A stretch of DNA of 64,000 nt, from positions 12,456,275 to 12,520,274 of the forward strand of contig NC_134032.1 of assembly GCF_964204645.1 (NCBI RefSeq), in the 5' to 3' direction. This stretch comes from Tubulanus polymorphus (lineage: Eukaryota > Nemertea > Palaeonemertea > Tubulaniformes > Tubulanidae). Below are positions 21,561 to 34,500 of the stretch, piece after piece. Under the pieces are notes generated by a model. That model had not been told where the DNA came from, made no database searches, and saw nothing but the letters and a program-made list of their open reading frames with translations. A program made the position numbers and the translations under genes. Numbering within the stretch: the stretch's first letter is position 1; every line of letters starts with the position of its first letter.

Positions 21561-22998
21561 AGGGTAACTGACACTTTTTAAAAGATTTTCTACTTTTTAC
21601 ACTAAACTATATATTATAGTATACAATAAGGCTAGGTGATTTCATAATTGGACAAATCTTTTCAATCTAGTCAGAATTCATGATTTTGATGTTCGCGCAC
21701 CTGTTCAGTGTGTACATTGCTTCTGCTGAACGCGTGGTACTGTGTCTATTAATAGAACTACGTCACTAAAGTAACGGCTCGGAAATGATGTCTATAGAAA
21801 TGAATAGGAAATAAGCTACAAGAGCAATTCAACTTAATTTTATACCTATTTGGCATTCGAATTGAGACAAAATGCCTCTTGATTTTGAAAGTCTACATAT
21901 TAATGATTATACTTAACTGTTGAATGGACCATATCCGTTCCAACTAAGCGCAAAAATAGGATTTGAATAGCAATCCATGGCATTTTCTAGTAGACAGCAG
22001 GGAACACGGATGTTTAAATCATCGTTTTGTAATATCATTTAGTGATAGTAAGTAAGATCATGGTTAGATCTAAGAATATTTTGACTAATGAACTGATGAT
22101 GAAACTTAGACAGAATTAGCCGCAAGAATAATTTCAATTCTTTTCTTGAAATATACCTCGTATTGGTAGCGGCTTTGGTCACAAAATAAGAATATTTCCT
22201 CATCCATCCTATTTTAAAACTTAGAAATAACATTTGTGAAAGATTTGTCATGTAATCTATCAAAACTCTTCTGCAGCGTGAAACTTTAATCGAAAAACAT
22301 TATTCCTTTGAATATTTGTTGTAAAGCTGTAGAAATTTATGAAAGTTTTTGTAGAGTTTTGAAGTGTTAGTTTTAAAACTAGGCCTACTTAGTCTTAAAT
22401 GACTTTGAAAAATAGTAAACGAATATGAATCTATTTATTCTTTAGCGAGATCGAAATCTGTGATTACATAAGACACTGTAGTATGCTTGTGGTGCTGAAC
22501 TATAGGTGAACTATGGAGCAGCAGTAACAGTGCTGAGAGCTTAGCATAGTGTACTTTAAAATAGCTTCATAGCAGCGGATTGAAATCTGCATCTTCAATT
22601 TGATCGATTTAGCCTATTCAAATTACTCATTGATTCTTTGAAATAGGTTTATGCAATAGACAATAGATCCTTTTAACTCCCTGGCCAGTTTCAAAGCTGT
22701 AAAACAATCTGGCATTGAGATATAACAAGAAAATACACGCAGTTTCCTCAAAATTCAACACATTTCTATAGACGCTATTTCTCAGCTCTGCCTGTAATGA
22801 CGTTGCAGCGCGCACCTGCTGATTTAGCCGACGCTGAACAGTAAGCGATGTAAACAACGAAATGAGGTCAAAAATCTTGTTACAAAATCACAAATTGCGC
22901 GTTAACTAAACATTTTGGAACAGAACGGTTGAAGATGAGTGTATAGATCAATAGAATACATCATATTTTGAAATAAAAAAAAAAGTGTCAGTTACCCT
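21561..22998. mobile_element. 1.44-kb TTAA-flanked DNA transposon derivative
   Basis: The ends AGGGTAACTGACACTTTTT and its inverse AAAAAGTGTCAGTTACCCT are perfect inverted repeats of 19 bp, flanked by TTAA at 21557-21560 and 22999-23002. The target duplication points to piggyBac-type insertion (inference). The interior is AT-rich; the longest open frames are under 80 codons and resemble no transposase, so the copy is non-autonomous. The sequences joining across it (CTCTGAGTCAAATC and CCCACAACTG) recreate a member of the foldback family at 1454-1551, so the insertion is nested and younger than that element. Confidence 0.75.
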
Positions 22999-23002
22999 TT
23001 AA

Positions 23003-23976
23003 CCCACAACTGCTGTTGGAACTGAATCCAGGGACTTCCAGCAGCACACTCAAGATCCATCAAACCGAATAAAAATTTCGCTTAAGAGATTCAATTAATT
23101 TATTCACATGATTGAATTATGATACAAATACATCTTATATAAAAGTTAGTCGTTGACACTCTTCATAAGTTGTTTTTGCTTGACTCATTCTGGAATTGTT
23201 TTCTGAATGACTGTGTATTTTTCAAAAACACAACCTTTCCATAGGCTGCAAAATAAAATCAAACATGAAAATATAGTAGATCTCTGAGATACACAAATTC
23301 CAAGAAGTTGGAGCAAGGTTTGGTCATTACAGGCAGAGTATTATGCCATCCATTCCGGCGTAAGCAGAGTTCAGTCTAAGCAATGATTCAAAATCTATTC
23401 CAGGAGTTTGCTGTGCCCTTTTGGAGATACAATGGCAATATTTTTCAAGGGCATTTATTCCCACCCGTAACTAATTAGACAGGACTCCACAGTGCAAGAT
23501 TCAGCTAATTCTTCTAATGTCCCTCAAGTTCCTAGAAGTTGTATGAAAACACACTAAAATTTCAAAATTTTCTAGATCCTTGTTTTGGCAACCTAACCAG
23601 GATCTGGTTCCACAGTTTGTGAGTTAGGGTTCACTCAAGAGTTAGAATTAGTTCATTTTCAATCACACCGAACTGTGGCACTGGGTCCTGGATACTTAAC
23701 TTGCCCTTTATCAGTGTATGCCCTTTTCATTTCTTTGTGCTCCTGTCAAAGTCTGCCCCTGGATCAATTCCTGATGGCTGCAAGGTATGCACGATAATCA
23801 AGGACAATTGACTCCTTGAGAACATGAAGAGGCAAACAACTCCAGATTAACACGGTGTCTTTTGGGGCAGGTGATAATCTGATGTGATCAGCTCCGGGAT
23901 AAACGGAGTCCAGGGTGTGCGACAATCACACGCATTAGCTCCCTGGCCAGCAGAGTCCAGGGCACAAACAATAAGG
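23003..23976. other. Intergenic, foldback relics
   Basis: The right half of the foldback element split by the TTAA transposon lies at 23003-23036. A further copy runs 23599-23690 (GGATCTGGTTCCACAG against CTGTGGCACTGGGTCC). Words such as GGAGTCCAGGG and GAGTCCAGGGC recur at 23900-23963. On the minus strand a possible short last exon begins after TTTTGCAG at about 23248 and reads YGKVVFLKNTQSF before a stop near 23170; this is weak. Confidence 0.4.
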
Positions 23977-24244
23977 GGCCAGTTGCTCAAAGGATGGTTA
24001 AAGAGAACTGGGGCTGGTTCCTCAGTTGAGACTTAAGTCCAAAAATGGTCTTAGATTTTAAGATTGGTCTTAAGCTGTTAGATTGGTTATAGGCCAAAGA
24101 TAGTCTTTAACTGGTCTTAAGTCTAAGCCATGACTATGGAACCGGCCCCTGGTGGATAAATACCATAGCAACAATGGACTTTTAATTGTCACTATGTCAA
24201 CTATCCACTGGTTAACTCTAACCAACTTTTGAGCAACTGGCCCC
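23977..24244. mobile_element. Foldback MITE with a second foldback MITE nested inside
   Basis: The outer ends are GGGGCCAGTTGCTCAAA (23977) and TTTGAGCAACTGGCCCC (ending 24244), a perfect 17-bp inverted repeat related to 1316-1453. Inside, 24009-24150 is a second foldback starting TGGGGCTGGTTCC and ending GGAACCGGCCCCT, a relative of 10218-10360. The inner copy breaks the left arm region of the outer one and is therefore younger. Confidence 0.7.
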
Positions 24245-24325
24245 AGAAGCAATTCGACTCCCAGGTAAATGGAGTCTTCTGCATCTCACAAGTATGAAAT
24301 CATAAGAAATCAATAAACAACGAAC

Positions 24326-24460
24326 CTGAGAAATTTTTTCCTGTAACATTTGTCTGACATCATGGAACACCTGGTTCAACAACAGCTGCAAACCAATATA
24401 GTAGCCATCTGACTCCGAATTCTGAGAACCTATGTCATTTAATCCTCGGTTTTGACCGGG
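24326..24460 (-). other. Possible coding exon of an unidentified gene
   Basis: On the minus strand 45 codons are open between a TGA at 24463-24461 and a CAG|GTTCG donor-like site at 24326. The reading (LNDIGSQNSESDGYYIG, then LLLNQVFHDVRQMLQEKISQ) has coding-like composition, and TTTGCAG precedes the second part. A start ATG follows TTTCAG at about 24490 in another frame. No partner exon joins cleanly: the candidate at about 23170-23248 is out of phase. I do not recognise a family and it may be chance. Confidence 0.22.
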
Positions 24461-25429
24461 TCACCCGTTTCGAATTTTCCTGACCACTCATCTGAAATTA
24501 TAGAAAAAAGATTACAGTGACCAAATGGTCTCGCGTCTATTAAGGAACGTTTTTAGTTTTCAGTTTAGTACAATAGATGTTAATTTTATCCCGCAGACAC
24601 ACAGGACGGATTTCAAGGAGAACTAATCTTTGCGGTACTTATGATTATAGACAGAATCTTAACACACTTAAGTGTGCTGCAGCTCTTTGAACAGTAGGCC
24701 ATACACTAATTGCATAACCTTATAGAAATAAATCGAGTTCGATCCTATCAATCCTATGTGTTTCGGCCCTTGTGCGAAACATGGTACATACGTACACTAG
24801 AATCAGCTTAAACCATTTTCTTATTCACGAATAAGAAAATAAGATTCATCTTATCGCAAACCATGTTTCTATTTCGTTAGTGGTTATGGTGCTTCACCGA
24901 GGTAGGGCCTGCTGTACATGCACAAAACAAAAAGGGTGCATGCAGGGCGTTATCCTCAGTGCGGTTCGTCGGATTTGCACAACGAAAAAATTTCATGAAC
25001 GAAAAAAACCTTCACCTTCAAAACATACAAACAGAATAACATATAACAATATTTTCTAAGGAATTGAACCTAAGAAATAGTATTTTATGGTCTATCTAAG
25101 ACTGACATTATTATCATTAATTCTAATCATTAATTACTCAATTGATTACTATTATGGCTAACTAAAAATTCACTATCTAAAAATACCTTAATACTCTATC
25201 TACCCTACATGTACCTTACCCTTTAATGTATCTATATGGATTTTAGGCTGAATGAATTATCATAGCTGATAACTATAGAATAAACTGTAAATTATCATAA
25301 ACTACCTTATCAATTATCCTTTTAATTTTAGGCTGAATAAATTATCATAACTGTTAACTAGAATTAACTTAATCAACTATCATAAATTACCTTATCAATT
25401 ATCCTTTTAATTACTGTAGTAACCTTAGA
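24461..25429. other. AT-rich intergenic DNA with local repeats
   Basis: No gene seen. From about 25080 there are recurring AT-rich words (AATTATCATAA, CTACCTTATCAATTATCC, CTTTTAATT) at 25255-25410, and the stretch 25130-25270 is echoed by 26620-26790 on the other side of the next repeat block (CCTTTAATGTAT, TATAGAATAAA-type words). This is the outer, most diverged shell of the satellite domain. Confidence 0.4.
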
Positions 25430-26590
25430 AACCAGACTCGACAAGCAGCCCTGAACTTGGGCTTGAGAAAATGAAATACCAAAACTGAACCTCTCCGACA
25501 AATTGAGATACAAGAAACCTGAACCTAACCTGGAAACCGGTCCAGACTATGTCTGGGCTAGGCCTTTTAAAAGCAAGACCAAACCAGTAAAACCTAGAGA
25601 AAATCGAAAAACTGGATCGGACTTCTCACAACGCTGGCGTATTCGGACTGACTTATCGACACGGATTTCAACTTTTTCGGTAGTGTATCGGACTACCTTA
25701 TCGGCGCGGATTTCGACGTTTTTGGTCGCGATTTTTCGGATTAACTTAATGGACACTGGTCCAGACAAGCGATGTCTGAGCTAGGTCTTAAAAAGCAAGA
25801 CCAAACCAGTGAAACCGAGAAAAAAAATCAGCACCTTTGGAGAGTCTTCGGAAGATGAAAGATCCAAACAAAACAAACATCCAACCAAATGAGACCTCGA
25901 ACGAACCTAACTTGGACACCAGTCTTGAGAAAATAGAATACCAAAACTAAACCTCTCCGACAAATTGAATGAGTTTTCGAGAAACCTGAACCTAATTACT
26001 CGGAAACCGGTCCAGACTAGTCTGGGCTAGGCCTTTGAAAAAGACCAAACCGGTGAAACCTAGAGAAAATCTAAAAGGCAGAACGGACTTCTCACAAAGT
26101 ATTCGGACTAGCTTATTGACGCGGATTCGGCGCTTTCGGTAGCATAATTCCGACTAGCTTATCGGCACGGATTTGACACATTCGGTAGTGTTTTCGGACT
26201 AGCTTATCGGCACGGATTTGACACATTCGGTAGTGTTTTCAGACTAGCTTATCGGCACGGATACGACACATTCGGTAGTGTTTTCGGACTAGCTTCGGCA
26301 CAGATTCGAAATTTTCGGTAGCATATCGGAGTAATTTAGCAGACACTGGTCCAGACAATTGCGATGTCTGAGCTAGGTCTTGAAAAGCAAGACCAAACCA
26401 GTGAAACCTAGAAAACAATCAGCACCTTTGGAGAGTCTTCGGAAGATGAAAGGTCCAAACAAAACAAAAGTCCAACCTAAAGAGACGTGAGATACTAGAA
26501 CCTAACTTGAACACTGATCCAGACAAGCAATGTCTGGGTAGGTCTTAAAAAGCAAGACCAAACCAACTACTTTTAATTCATCTAATCTTA
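25430..26590. repeat. Complex diverged tandem repeat, ~0.5-kb unit with inner 45-bp repeats
   Basis: Two long copies and a partial third share, in the same order, GAGAAAAT, CCTCTCCGACAAATTGA, GGAAACCGGTCCAGAC, GGACTTCTCACAA, then CACTGGTCCAGACA, AAGCAAGACCAAACCAGTG and CACCTTTGGAGAGTCTTCGG. Inside the second copy (about 26107-26335) a 45-bp unit with GACTAGCTTATCGGCACGG and TTCGGTAGTGTT is amplified four to five times. Short open frames here are by-products of the repeats. Confidence 0.65.
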
Positions 26591-26799
26591 GTCTTTGAAT
26601 ATGTAACTTATTATCAATTATAACTATCATTAATACCTAAATCGCTGATGACTATAACTCTATCTTGCCTCTCCTTATAATTACTCTTACCCTATAACGT
26701 TAAAGGTATCTTATCCTTTAATGTATTTACACGGAATTTTTAGAATAAATAAATTAACCTTAATACTTTTTAATTTACCATTATCATAAATTACCTCAA

Positions 26800-27630
26800 G
26801 AACCTGAAAGCAAAATGGCCGAAGCCATGGATTAAATATCATACAAGACAGGCTTAAAAATGTGGAATATATTCACGTATATCAGTTAACATCTCTCCAG
26901 TCTTCCGATCAGTCTTCCGATAAACATCTTCAGTCATCTAATCAGTTTTCATCTCTTGCCAGTTTTCATCTTAAGTCTTCTCATCAGGTAACATCTCATT
27001 CGGTCTTCTTGTCAGTTTTCATCGTCAGTTTTCGTCTTTCCATCACTTTTCCTCTTCACATCTCTCACTTGATGAACTAAAGAACAAAAAGCCCGGCCGA
27101 AGCCAAACATTTAATAGTGCGAAAAATGAAACCAATGATGACTTATCAGTAGTTTTCATCTTTGGTCTTCTCATCAGTTAACATCATCATCAGTCATTGT
27201 ATCAGTTCGGTCCCCATCAGTAAACATCTTTTTCGGTCTTCTGATCGATAAACATCATCTTCGGTCTTCTCATCAGTTTTATCTTCGGCCCACATCAGTA
27301 AACATCTTTTTCGGTCTTCTGATCGATAAACATCATCGTCGGTCTTCTCATCAGTTTTACCTTCGGCCACCATCAGTAAACATCTTTTTCGGTCTTCTGA
27401 TGGATAAACATCATCTTTGGTCTTCTCATCAGATTTATCTTCAGTCCCTATCAGTAAACATCTTTTTCGGTCTTCTCATTGATAAACATCATCTTCAGTC
27501 TTCTCATCAGTTAACATCTTTTTCAGTCTTCTCATTGATAAACATTATCTTCAGTGTTCTCATCACCATCTTCAATCATCTTATCCGTTTTCCTCATCAC
27601 GTCTCTCGGCATTTAACCAAAGTTCCTGAA
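26800..27630. repeat. Left-edge minisatellite (78-bp type) of the satellite domain
   Basis: Tandem words CATCTTCGGTCTTCTCATCAG, CATCTTTTTCGGTCTTC and GATCGATAAACATCATC (each built on a ~26-bp subunit) recur. Around 27076-27110 and 26810-26835, diverged forms of the satellite word AAAGCATGGCCAAAGCCAAAC appear (AAAGCCCGGCCGAAGCCAAAC), so this is the oldest-looking end of the array. No gene. Confidence 0.7.
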
Positions 27631-28505
27631 CTTAAAAACAAAAAGCATGGCCAAAGCCAAACATGCGATGTTGCAAGTATTATGCTTAAGGTGTGGGCAG
27701 AGGGAGTGGAGTGTGTAAGTTTTGGGTTAATAGCTTAAGGCTTTAGATGGTTTAACAGAATATAGCTTAAGGCTTTAGGAATTTTTGTTTAGGGTATAGA
27801 GGGTATTGGTTTAAGGTCTATATGCATAGGGTTTGGGCTCAGTATGTGTAGTTTGATCAAGATTTAGTGGATAATGGATTAGAGGGTTTTTGCCTAGAAG
27901 GATTTAAGTGAATAGGTTTAGGGAATCAAGTCTGGTTTAGGGTGGGTCTAAAGAGTAAGGTTTTAGAGACCATAGGTTAACGGTATCAAGTCAGTAGGTT
28001 TGAGTTTAAAGGATCTATTTGGTTGGGGCTTAGGGACTATAGGTTTACAGTCTCAGCCATTGAGAAAGGATTTTGAAAACAAATCCGTCTTATTCCATTT
28101 AAAGCGTTTCCCAAGAAAGTGAAAAACACAATCCTGGAAAACAGAATTGTTGGCAGAAAATTCTGGACGGAAATTTCCTGAAATCTGTGAAGTGTCAATT
28201 CCAGCAACATACGTCTGTCTTCGGGCTTCGCATCAGTTTTATTTTGGTCCCCATCAGTGAACATCTTTTTCGGTCTTCTGATCGATAAACATCATCTTCG
28301 GTCTTTTCATCAGTTTTATCTTCGGTCCTCATCAGTAAATATCATTTTCGGTCTTCTGATCGATAAACATCATCTTCGGTCTTCTCATCGCTTCTATCTT
28401 CGGTCCACATTAGTAAACATCTTTCTTTTCATCAATGAACATCATCTTCGGTCTTCTCATCAGTTTTCCTCATCACATCTCTTTGCATTTAACCAAACTG
28501 CCTGA
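27631..28505. repeat. Left-edge diverged satellite unit with extra segment
   Basis: 27631-28060 is a diverged G-module (GTTTAGGG-rich) of the core satellite. It is followed at about 28061-28225 by a segment absent from every core unit (AAGAAAGTGAAAAACACAAT, GAATTGTTGGCAGAAAATTC, AAATTTCCTGAAATCTGTGA) and then by several 78-bp minisatellite copies to about 28440. The same extra segment returns at 53680-53790 on the right edge. Confidence 0.75.
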
Positions 28506-31500
28506 ACTTTAAAACAAAAAGCATGGCCAAAGCCAAACATGCGATAATGCAAGTATTACGATTAAGATGCGGGCAGAGGGAGGAGGGGCTCGGGGGCTAT
28601 GGGTTTAGAGTGTGTAAGTTTTGAATTAATAGCTTAAGGCTTTAGAGGGTTTAAGAGAATATAGCTTAAGGCTTTAGGAACTTAAGGTTTAGGGTTTAGA
28701 GGGTGTTGGTTTAGAGGGTATTGGTTTAGGGTCTAAAGGATTTAATCTAGAGGGTTTCGGTTTAGAATCTGTCGGTTAAACATTTAGTGGATAAGGGGTT
28801 AGAGGGTTTTTACTTTGAAAGGATTTAAGTTAATAGGTTTAGGGTATCAAGTCTGGTTTAGGATTAATAGGGTCTAAAGGGTAAAGTTTTAGAGACTATA
28901 GGTTTAAGGTGTTAAGTAAGTAGGTTTAGGTTTAAAGGATACGTATGGTTGGGGCTTAAGAGACCATAGGTTTACAGTCTCAGCCATTGAGAAAGGATCT
29001 TGAACACAAATCTGTCTCACGACGACTTGTGTTTCCAGTTTTCTCATCAGTAAACGTCTGCGCTTATCTTGTCAGCTTTCATCTCCTCGAGACTTCTTGC
29101 CAGTTTTCATCTTCAGTCTTGCCATTAGGTAACATCTCCTTTGGATCTTATCAGTGTTCTTCACCACATCTCTTTGCATTTAACCAAACTTCCTGAACTT
29201 AAAAACAAAAAGCATGGCCAAAGCCAAACATGCGATAATGCAAGTATTACGATTAAGATGCGGGCAGAGGGAGGAGGGGCTCGGGGGCTATGGGTTTAGA
29301 GTGTGTAAGTTTTGAATTAATAGCTTAAGGCTTTAGAGGGTTTAAGAGAATATAGCTTAAAGCTTTAGGAACTTAAGGTTTAGGGTTTAGAGGGTGTTGG
29401 TTTAGAGGGTATTGGTTTAGGGTCTCAAGGATTTAATCTAGAGGGTTTCGGTTTAGAATCTGTCGGTTAAACATTTAGTGGATAAGGGGTTAGAGGGTTT
29501 TAAGTTAATAGGTTTAGGGTATCAAGTCTGGTTTAGGATTAAGAGGGTCTAAAGGGTAAAGTTTTAGAGACTATAAGTTTAAGGTATTAAGTAAGTAGGT
29601 TTAGGTTTTCAAGGATACGTATGGTTGGGGCTTAAGAGACTATAGGTTTACAGTCTCAGCCATTGAGAAAGGATCTTGAAAACAAATCTGTCTCACGACG
29701 ACTAGTGTTTCCAGTCTTCTCATCAGTAAACATCTTCGCTTATCTTGTCAGCTTTCATCTCCTCGAGACTTCTTGCCAGTTTTCATCTTCAGTCTTGCCA
29801 TTAGGTAACATCTCCTTTGGATCTTATCAGTTTTCTTCACCACATCTCTTTGCATTTAACCAAACTTCCTGAACTTAAAAACAAAAAGCATGGCCAAAGC
29901 CAAACATGCGATAATGCAAGTATTACGGTTAAGATGCGGGCAGAGGGAGGAGGGGCTCGGGGGCCATGGGTTTAGAGTGTGTAAGTTTTGAATTAATAGC
30001 TTAAGGCTTTAGAGGATTTAAGAGAATATAGCTTAAGGCTTTAGGAACTTAAGGTTTAGGGTTTAGAGGGTGTTGGTTTAGAGGGTATTGGTTTAGGGTC
30101 TAAAGGATTTAATCTAGAGGGTTTCGGTTTAGAATCTGTCGGTTAAACATTTAGTGGATAAGGGGTTAGAGGGTTTTTGCTTGGAAGGGATTTAAGTTAA
30201 TAGGTTTAGGGTATCAAGTCTGGTTTAGGATTAAGAGGGTCTAAAGGGTAAAGTTTTAGAGACTATAGGCTTAAGGTATTAAGTTAGTAGGTTTAGGTTT
30301 AAAGGATACGTATGGTTGGGGCTTAAGAGACTATAGGTTTACAGTCTCAGCCATTGAGAAAGGATCTTGAAAACAAATCTGTCTGACGACGACTTGTGTT
30401 TCCAGTCTTCTAATCAGTAATCGTCTGCGCTTATCTTGTCAGCTTTCATCTCCTCGAGACTTCTTGCCAGTTTTCATCTTCAGTCTTGCCATTAGGTAAC
30501 ATCTCCTTTGGATCTCATCAGTTTTCTTCACCACATCTCTTTGCATTTAACCAAACTTCCTGAACTTAAAAACAAAAAGCATGGCCAAAGCCAAACATGC
30601 GATAATGCAAGTATTACGATTAAGATGCGGGCAGAGGGAGGAGGGGCTCGGGGGCTATGGGTTTAGAGTGTGTAAGTTTTGAATTAATAGCTTAAGGCTT
30701 TAGAGAGTTTAAGAGAATATAGCTTAAGGCTTTAGGAACTTAAGGTTTAGGGTTTAGAGGGTGTTGGTTTAGAGGGTATTGGTTTAGGGTCTCAAGGATT
30801 TAATCTAGAGGGTTTCGGTTTAGAATCTGTCGGTTAAACATTTAGTGGATAAGGGGTTAGAGGGTTTTGCTTGGAAGGGATTTAAGTTAATAGGTTTAGG
30901 GTATCAAGTCTGGTTTAGGGTTCAGAGGGTCTAAAGGGTAAAGTTTTAGAGACTATAGGTTTAAGGTATTAAGTAAGTAGGTTTAGGTTTTAAAGGATAC
31001 GTATGGTTGGGGCTTAAGAGACTATAGGTTTACAGTCTCAGCCATTGAGAAAGGATCTTGAAAACAAATCTGTCTCACAACGACAAGTGTTTCCAGTCTT
31101 CTCATCAGTAAACATCTTCGCTTATCTTGTCAGCTTTCATCTCCTCGAGACTTCTTGCCAGTTTTCATCTTCAGTCTTGCCATTAGGTAACATCTCCTTT
31201 GGATCTTATCAGTTTTCTTCACCACATCTCTTTGCATTTAACCAAACTTCCTGAACTTAAAAACAAAAAGCATGGCCAAAGCCAAACATGCGATAATGCA
31301 AGTATTACGGTTAAGATGCGGGCAGAGGGAGGAGGGGCTCGGGGGCTATGGGTTTAGAGTGTGTAAGTTTTGAATTAATAGCTTAAGGCTTAAGTGGGTT
31401 TAAGAGAATATAGCTTAAGGCTTTAGGAACTTAAGGTTTAGGGTTTAGAGGGTGTTGGTTTAGAGGGTATTGGTTTAGGGTCTCAAGGATTTAATCTAGA

Positions 31501-34500
31501 GGGTTTGGGTTTAGAATCTGTCGGTTAAACATTTAGTGGATAAGGGGTTAGAGGGTTTTTGCTTGGAAGGGATTTAAGTTAATAGGTTTAGGATATCAAG
31601 TCTGGTTTAGGATTAAGAGGGTCTAAAGGGTAAAGTTTTAGAGACTATAGGCTTAAGGTATTAAGTTAGTAGGTTTAGGTTTAAAGGATATGTATGGTTG
31701 GGGCTTAAGAGACTATAGGTTTACAGTCTCAGCCATTGAGAAAGGATCTTGAAAACAAATCTGTCTGACGACGACTTGTGTTTCCAGTCTTCTCATCAGT
31801 AATCGTCTGCGCTTATCTTGTCAGCTTTCATCTCCTCGAGACTTCTTGCCAGTTTTCATCTTCAGTCTTGCCATTAGGTAACATCTCCTTTGGATCTCAT
31901 CAGTTTTCTTCACCACATCTCTTTGCATTTAACCAAACTTCCTGAACTTAAAAACAAAAAGCATGGCCAAAGCCAAACATGCGATAATGCAAGTATTACG
32001 ATTAAGATGCGGGCAGAGGGAGGAGGGGCTCGGGGGCTATGGGTTTAGAGTGTGTAAGTTTTGAATTAATAGCTTAAGGCTTTAGAGGGTTTAAGACAAT
32101 ATAGCTTAAGGCTTTAGGAACTTAAGGTTTAGGGTTTAGAGGGTGTTGGTTTAGAGGGTATTGGTTTAGGGTCTCAAGGATTTAATCTAGAGGGTTTGGG
32201 TTTAGAATCTGTCGGTTAAACATTTAGTGGATAAGGGGTTAGAGGGTTTTGCTTGGAAGGGATTTAAGTTAATAGGTTTAGGGTATCAAGTCTGGTTTAG
32301 GGTTCAGAGGGTCTAAAGGGTAAAGTTTTAGAGACTATAGGTTTAAGGTATTAAGTAAGTAGGTTTAGGTTTTAAAGGATACTTATGGTTGGGGCTTAAG
32401 AGACTATAGGTTTACAGTCTCAGCCATTGAGAAAGGATCTTGAAAACAAATCTGTCTCACAACGACAAGTGTTTCCAGTCTTCTCATCAGTAAACATCTT
32501 CGCTTATCTTGTCAGCTTTCATCTCCTCGAGACTTCTTGCCAGTTTTCATCTTCAGTCTTGCCATTAGGTAACATCTCCTTTGGATCTTATCAGTTTTCT
32601 TCACCACATCTCTTTGCATTTAACCAAACTTCCTGAACTTAAAAACAAAAAGCATGGCCAAAGCCAAACATGCGATAATGCAAGTATTACGGTTAAGATG
32701 CGGGCAGAGGGAGGAGGGGCTCGGGGGCTATGGGTTTAGAGTGTGTAAGTTTTGAATTAATAGCTTAAGGCTTAAGTGGGTTTAAGAGAATATAGCTTAA
32801 GGCTTTAGGAACTTAAGGTTTAGGGTTTAGAGGGTGTTGGTTTAGAGGGTATTGGTTTAGGGTCTCAAGGATTTAATCTAGAGGGTTTGGGTTTAGAATC
32901 TGTCGGTTAAACATTTAGTGGATAAGGGGTTAGAGGGTTTTTGCTTGGAAGGGATTTAAGTTAATAGGTTTAGGGTATCAAGTCTGGTTTAGGATTAAGA
33001 GGGTCTAAAGGGTAAAGTTTTAGAGACTATAGGCTTAAGGTATTAAGTTAGTAGGTTTAGGTTTAAAGGATATGTATGGTTGGGGCTTAAGAGACTATAG
33101 GTTTACAGTCTCAGCCATTGAGAAAGGATCTTGAAAACAAATCTGTCTCACGACGACTAGTGTTTCCAGTCTTCTCATCAGTAAACATCTTCGCTTATCT
33201 TGTCAGCTTTCATCTCCTCGAGACTTCTTGCCAGTTTTCATCTTCAGTCTTGCCATTAGGTAACATCTCCTTTGGATCTCATCAGTTTTCTTCACCACAT
33301 CTCTTTGCATTTAACCAAACTTCCTGAACTTAAAAACAAAAAGCATGGCCAAAGCCAAACATGCGATAATGCAAGTATTACGATTAAGATGCGGGCAGAG
33401 GGAGGAGGGGCTCGGGGGCTATGGGTTTAGAGTGTGTAAGTTTTGAATTAATAGCTTAAGGCTTTAGAGGGTTTAAGAGAATATAGCTTAAGGCTTTAGG
33501 AACTTAAGGTTTAGGGTTTAGAGGGTGTTGGTTTAGAGGGTATTGGTTTAGGGTCTCAAGGATTTAATCTAGAGGGTTTCGGTTTAGAATCTGTCGGTTA
33601 AACATTTAGTGGATAAGGGGTTAGAGGGTTTTGCTTGGAAGGGATTTAAGTTAATAGGTTTAGGGTATCAAGTCTGGTTTAGGGTTCAGAGGGTCTAAAG
33701 GGTAATTTTAGAGACTATAGGTTTAAGGTATTAAGTAAGTAGGTTTAGGTTTTAAAGGATACGTATGGTTGGGGCTTAAGAGACTATAGGTTTACAGTCT
33801 CAGCCATTGAGAAAGGATCTTGAAAACAAATCTGTCTCACAACGACAAGTGTTTCCAGTCTTCTCATCAGTAAACATCTTCGCTTATCTTGTCAGCTTTC
33901 ATCTCCTCGAGACTTCTTGCCAGTTTTCATCTTCAGTCTTGCCATTAGGTAACATCTCCTTTGGATCTTATCAGTTTTCTTCACCACATCTCTTTGCATT
34001 TAACCAAACTTCCTGAACTTAAAAACAAAAAGCATGGCCAAAGCCAAACATGCGATAATGCAAGTATTACGGTTAAGATGCGGGCAGAGGGAGGAGGGGC
34101 TCGGGGGCTATGGGTTTAGAGTGTGTAAGTTTTGAATTAATAGCTTAAGGCTTTAGTGGGTTTAAGAGAATATAGCTTAAGGCTTTAGGAACTTAAGGTT
34201 TAGGGTTTAGAGGGTGTTGGTTTAGAGGGTATTGGTTTAGGGTCTCAAGGATTTAATCTAGAGGGTTTCGGTTTAGAATCTGTCGGTTAAACATCTAGTG
34301 GATAAGGGGTTAGAGGGTTTTTACTTTGAAGGGATTTAAGTTAATAGGTTTAGGGTATCAAGTCTGGTTTAGGATTAATAGGGTCTAAAGGGAAAAGTTT
34401 TAGAGACTCTAGATTTAAGGTATTAAGTAAGTAGGTTTAGGTTTAAAGGATACGTATGGTTGAGGCTTAAGAGACCATAGGTTTACAGTCTCAGCCATTG

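Noticed and set aside
25503-25784. Overlapping open frames on both strands at 25503-25784 as a gene
   Set aside because: They lie within the diverged 0.5-kb repeat, are short, and the second copy of the repeat does not keep the frame.
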